Assembly: GCA_015489055.1 (NCBI GenBank)
Contig: WFMO01000040.1
Location: 1 to 9,918, forward strand
Source: Helicobacteraceae bacterium
Lineage (GTDB): Bacteria > Campylobacterota > Campylobacteria > Campylobacterales > Sulfurimonadaceae
Direction: 5' to 3'
Length of the DNA: 9,918 bases
Shown here piece after piece: positions 6,524 to 9,918 of the stretch. Made by a program: the position numbers and the translations under genes. The notes beneath the pieces were generated by a model, which was not told where the DNA came from, searched no databases, and worked only from the letters and a program-made list of their open reading frames with translations. Positions within the stretch are counted from its first letter, which is position 1. Each line of letters starts with the position of its first letter.

Positions 6524-8977
6524 CTATCCTTTGATAACTATATTTACAAGCCTGTTTGGAACGACTATCTCTTTAACAATCTCTTTATCTTCTATCCATT
6601 TAGCAACACTCTGCTTTGCAGATGCTACTATCTGATCCTTAGCATCATCTATTCCTATCTCAATCTCTGAGCGCTTTTTACCATTAACTGATACGCCGAT
6701 ATTGATTGTGTCAACTTTAAAAACCTCTTGTATAATCTCCTGTGATGCAAGATTGTTCAGTCCAAACAATTCACTGCTTATCTCCCAACATACATGCGGC
6801 ACTATAGGCTCTAAGATAGAGGCAAGCACCCAATAACCCTCGCTCCAAACATCCTCATTAGATTGTGCGCTAAGCGCATTTAAAGCTTCCATGACTCCTG
6901 CAATGAGCGTATTAAAGCTATATCTGTGCTCATAAATCTCCATAGCCCTTTGAAGTGCTTCGTAAACCTTCTTGCGGGCAAATTTTTCATCTTTACTTAA
7001 TGTGCTATGGTTGATAGAAGGTTTGACTTTACATGCTTTAGCATTAGAACTTTTATCATAAAATTTTTTTAAGAATCTAAAGGCACCCTCTACGGCACTA
7101 TCGTTCCATTCAAGTTCCTGTGTTGGTGGAGCTGCAAATAAGATAAACAATCTTGCGGTATCCGCCCCATATTGTTTTATTAAAGCATCAGGATCAACTA
7201 TGTTGCCTTTTGATTTACTCATCTTGGCGCCATCTTTTAAAACCATGCCTTGAGTCAAAAGTTTTTTAAACGGCTCACTGCTATTTATATATCCCAAATC
7301 GCGTAAAACTTTAGTAAAAAAACGTGCATATAAAAGATGCAGTATAGCATGCTCTATACCGCCTATGTAATGATCTACATCCATCCAATATGCAACTTCT
7401 TTAGCATCAAAAGGTTTTTGCGTCAAAATACTCTTTGACGCGGTATATCTTAAAAAGTACCATGATGATTCTATAAACGTGTCCATCGTGTCAGTTTCAC
7501 GTACCGCCTTACCGCCACATTTTGGACATATACAATTTTTCCAAGTCGGATGATTTGCTATCGGGTTGCCCTCGGCACTTAAATCAACATCTTCTGGTAA
7601 AACAATAGGCAGATTCTCTTTTTTCTCTGTCACTATGCCGCAGCTCTTGCAGTGAATAAGCGGTATCGGAGCACCCCAATATCTTTGACGCGATATTCCC
7701 CAGTCTTTTAAACGAAAATTAATCACCTTTTTGCCGATACCTTTTGTCTGAAAATATTGGGTAACGGCATCTATAGCATCTTTTGAAGAAAGTCCGTCAA
7801 ACTGTTGTGAATTAAATAAAACTCCATCTTGCGTGTATGCTTTTGAGGCATCTACTTGTGCATCTTGCGGCTTAATTACAGGTTTAATATCTAAGCCATA
7901 CTCTTTTGCAAAATCAAAATCTCTCTCATCATGTGCGGGAACAGCCATAACCGCTCCGCTTCCATAGTCCATAAGAACAAAATTTGCCACCCATACCGGC
8001 AAAGACTCGTTAGTTAAAGGGTGGATTACACTAATGCCCAGAGATACGCCTTTTTTCTCTTTTTGGCGTTTTATAGAGCTTGTGTTTTTCATCTTATTAA
8101 TTGAAGCAACAGTCTCCTGTGAGAGCAGATGATTTTCTATCATATAGCTAACTAACTCATGTTCTGGAGCTAATGCCGTATAACTTACGCCGTAAATAGT
8201 ATCTGCGCGGGTTGTAAAAACATCAAATTTCTCAAATTTTTCATCTAAGAGTTGTTTACTCTTATCGTCTAAATAAAGATCAAATTCCAACCCCGTTGAT
8301 TTGCCAATCCAATTTTTTTGCATAGTAATTACCTGCTTTGGCCAACTCTTTTCAAGCAAATCTAAATCATTTAATAGCTCATCAGCGTAATCACTGATTT
8401 TTAGATAATATTGATACATCTCTTTTTTAACAATCTGAGTGCCGCATCTCCAACAACAACCATCAACAACCTGCTCGTTTGCCAATACAGTTTTATCATG
8501 CGGACACCAGTTTAAATAGCCTTTTTGACGATACAAAAGACCTTTGTTAAACATATCTATAATAAAACCCTGTTCAAACTTTGTATAAATCTCATCACTT
8601 GTAGCAAATTCTCTCTCTTTTGAAAAAGAAAGGCCTAAGTTTTCAAGTTCGCCCTGCATGTAAGCTATATTATCATATGTCCATTTTTTTGGGTGTATGC
8701 CGTTTTTAATCGCAGCATTTTCTGCGGGCATACCAAAACTGTCAAAACCTATAGGATGAAGTACATTGAAGTTTTGTTGTCTGTAATGCCTTGCAAAAGC
8801 ATCTCCAATGCAATAATTACGAACATGCCCCATATGTAGGCGACCGCTTGGAAACGGAAACATACTTAGAATATATTTTTTTTCTTTGTTAAAATCATCA
8901 CTTGGCTCAAAAGAGCGATTATCTCTCCAAAAAGTTTGCCATTTTTTTTCTATATTTTTAAATTTATACTCTTTCAT
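6524..8977 (-). CDS. leuS: Leucine-tRNA ligase (LeuRS)
   Basis: This cytoplasmic class I aminoacyl-tRNA synthetase charges tRNA-Leu. The 817-residue product is full length for the bacterial type. It carries the HIGH-type motif HMGH (48-51) within [16 protein letters not shown] and the KMSKS loop at 585-589 (KMSKSKGN). The inserted CP1 editing domain, which removes mischarged amino acids, shows [12 protein letters not shown] (255-266) and [13 protein letters not shown] (345-357). Ala258 stands where many bacteria have Pro (TTRPDT); I recall Ala in other Campylobacterota too. Cysteine pairs suggest zinc knuckles: CWRCG (175-179) with Cys158, and CKSCG (443-447) with CPKCGG (484-489). [16 protein letters not shown] (539-554) and the C-terminal tRNA-binding region are present. 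The ATG at 8977 lies 12 bases after the secF stop, with only a weak AAGAG site. Two runs of eight A fall within the first 35 codons, and the frame is intact. Confidence 0.99.
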   Translation of the reverse strand: MKEYKFKNIEKKWQTFWRDNRSFEPSDDFNKEKKYILSMFPFPSGRLHMGHVRNYCIGDAFARHYRQQNFNVLHPIGFDSFGMPAENAAIKNGIHPKKWTYDNIAYMQGELENLGLSFSKEREFATSDEIYTKFEQGFIIDMFNKGLLYRQKGYLNWCPHDKTVLANEQVVDGCCWRCGTQIVKKEMYQYYLKISDYADELLNDLDLLEKSWPKQVITMQKNWIGKSTGLEFDLYLDDKSKQLLDEKFEKFDVFTTRADTIYGVSYTALAPEHELVSYMIENHLLSQETVASINKMKNTSSIKRQKEKKGVSLGISVIHPLTNESLPVWVANFVLMDYGSGAVMAVPAHDERDFDFAKEYGLDIKPVIKPQDAQVDASKAYTQDGVLFNSQQFDGLSSKDAIDAVTQYFQTKGIGKKVINFRLKDWGISRQRYWGAPIPLIHCKSCGIVTEKKENLPIVLPEDVDLSAEGNPIANHPTWKNCICPKCGGKAVRETDTMDTFIESSWYFLRYTASKSILTQKPFDAKEVAYWMDVDHYIGGIEHAILHLLYARFFTKVLRDLGYINSSEPFKKLLTQGMVLKDGAKMSKSKGNIVDPDALIKQYGADTARLFILFAAPPTQELEWNDSAVEGAFRFLKKFYDKSSNAKACKVKPSINHSTLSKDEKFARKKVYEALQRAMEIYEHRYSFNTLIAGVMEALNALSAQSNEDVWSEGYWVLASILEPIVPHVCWEISSELFGLNNLASQEIIQEVFKVDTINIGVSVNGKKRSEIEIGIDDAKDQIVASAKQSVAKWIEDKEIVKEIVVPNRLVNIVIKG

Positions 8978-8989
8978 TTATACTCTTTT

Positions 8990-9918
8990 TTAGACAATTC
9001 CGCCCTCATATTGTGCACGTAATCGTTTTTTTTCTAATGCTCTTTTTTTCTTTTGGGCCAATCTTTGGCGGTATTGTTTCATATCAAATTTAAACCACAA
9101 CAAAATAGGCGATGCTATAAATATTGACGAATATGTTCCAACCACTACGCCCACAAGCATGGTAAAAGAAAACGGAGCTATGATGGCACCTCCAAAAAGA
9201 TACAGAGTCAGTACAACTAAAAATGTTGTTAACGATGTAAGAACCGTCCTTGAGAGCGTACGTGTAATAGAATCATCAATTACAAAATCCAAATTATTGT
9301 CTTTTATCGTTACGATTCCTTCTCTGATTCTGTCAAATACTATGATGGTATCGTTTAACGAGTACCCAAGCAGCGTTAAAAGAGCTGCTAAAACATCGAG
9401 ATTTACATCAATATGAAACAATGAAATAGCGCCAAGTGCAATGGAGATATCATGTACTAACGCTAAAACTGAGGCAACGGCAAAACGCCACTCAAATCTA
9501 AAAGCAACATACAGTAATATACCGAGCACGGCTATTACCATGGACATGATGCCCTTTGTTCTTAGTTCACTACCGACTTTTGGACCAACCATATCTACTC
9601 GTCTTATTTGAAAATGTCCGCTGCCAGATAACGCTTTAGCTACGCTAGTACCTATATCTTTATCAACTCGCTTAGAGATAGTTTTCATTCGTATAACAAC
9701 CTCATCGGGCGAGCCAAATTTAGTAATAGATACATTTTGAAACAAAGCATCCTTTTTAAGAAGATTCCTCATCTTTTGGATAGGAGCTCTTTTGTCATAT
9801 TTGACCTGAACTATTGTTCCCCCGGCAAAATCTATGCCATAATTTAACCCTTTTGTGGCAAGTAAAATATATGATATTAAAATCAAAGTCAAAGATACGG
9901 TAATAGCTAATTTAGAAC
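8990..9918 (-). CDS. secF: Protein translocase subunit SecF, 5' end beyond window
   Basis: SecF pairs with SecD in the inner membrane and uses the proton gradient to help pull exported proteins out of SecYEG. The open frame continues to the right edge: before the TTG at 9892 there are eight more in-frame codons (SKLAITVS) without a stop, and they extend the first membrane helix. The true start therefore lies outside, probably some 15 residues further. Visible are the end of TM1, GLNYGIDFAGGT just after it, a periplasmic domain, and VDMVGPKVGSELR before TM2. A cluster of five more hydrophobic segments includes ALVHDISIALGA and LGYSLNDTIIVFDRIRE, both hallmarks of SecF. That gives six helices in all, as expected. 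The C-terminal tail is lysine- and arginine-rich and cytoplasmic. secD and yajC would be expected immediately upstream. The stop is TAA at 8992-8990. Confidence 0.97.
   Translation of the reverse strand, partial: SKLAITVSLTLILISYILLATKGLNYGIDFAGGTIVQVKYDKRAPIQKMRNLLKKDALFQNVSITKFGSPDEVVIRMKTISKRVDKDIGTSVAKALSGSGHFQIRRVDMVGPKVGSELRTKGIMSMVIAVLGILLYVAFRFEWRFAVASVLALVHDISIALGAISLFHIDVNLDVLAALLTLLGYSLNDTIIVFDRIREGIVTIKDNNLDFVIDDSITRTLSRTVLTSLTTFLVVLTLYLFGGAIIAPFSFTMLVGVVVGTYSSIFIASPILLWFKFDMKQYRQRLAQKKKRALEKKRLRAQYEGGIV

Noticed and set aside
9890..9892. TTG as the start of secF
   Set aside because: The frame is open upstream to the window edge and the extra residues extend the first membrane helix, so the gene is cut by the window rather than starting here.
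1..9918. Mobile element, CRISPR array, tRNA or riboswitch
   Set aside because: No spaced direct repeats, transposase-like frames, cloverleaf sequences or leader-like gaps were seen; almost every base is inside one of seven coding regions.

Overview
The window is a stretch of bacterial chromosome, visibly AT-rich, with every recognisable gene on the minus strand, so transcription runs from right (high coordinates) to left. The protein sequences (LeuRS, SecF, Mfd, FolC) and the gene order secF-leuS-lptE-x-folC...mfd point to the Campylobacterota (Epsilonproteobacteria). A free-living Sulfurimonas-like lineage is my best guess, because a complete GGDEF diguanylate cyclase is present where, as I recall, host-associated Campylobacter and Helicobacter have a small hypothetical gene. 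The species call is inference; the phylum call is fairly safe.

In order of transcription: secF (8990-9918, 5' end beyond the window), leuS (6524-8977), an lptE-like lipoprotein gene (5985-6515), a GGDEF diguanylate cyclase with a long unassigned N-terminal half (4447-5988), folC (3276-4505 at its longest), mfd (326-3298), and the 5' part of a YmdB-family metallophosphoesterase gene (1-329, continuing beyond the left edge).

The seven genes are packed almost without gaps. Only 8 bases separate leuS from lptE and 12 separate secF from leuS; the other four junctions overlap (4, up to 59, 23 and 4 bases). Two overlaps are classic stop/start couplings (GTGA at lptE/cyclase, ATGA at mfd/ymdB). mfd starts with TTG, the cyclase with GTG, and folC possibly with TTG. 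I see no room for internal promoters or terminators between genes, so this looks like one long co-transcribed unit, probably continuing upstream into secD/yajC.

Functionally the unit mixes envelope biogenesis (SecF translocation, LptE lipopolysaccharide export), core metabolism and translation (LeuRS, FolC), transcription-coupled DNA repair (Mfd) and nucleotide signalling (diguanylate cyclase, and probably YmdB). The points most worth a second look are the uncharacterised N-terminal module of the cyclase, and the direct folC/mfd overlap where Helicobacter pylori carries the cell-shape genes csd2-csd1-ccmA. There are no RNA genes, mobile elements, CRISPR arrays or notable repeats that I can support, and no clearly new system is evident. 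This is a mostly ordinary housekeeping operon with a signalling gene inside it.
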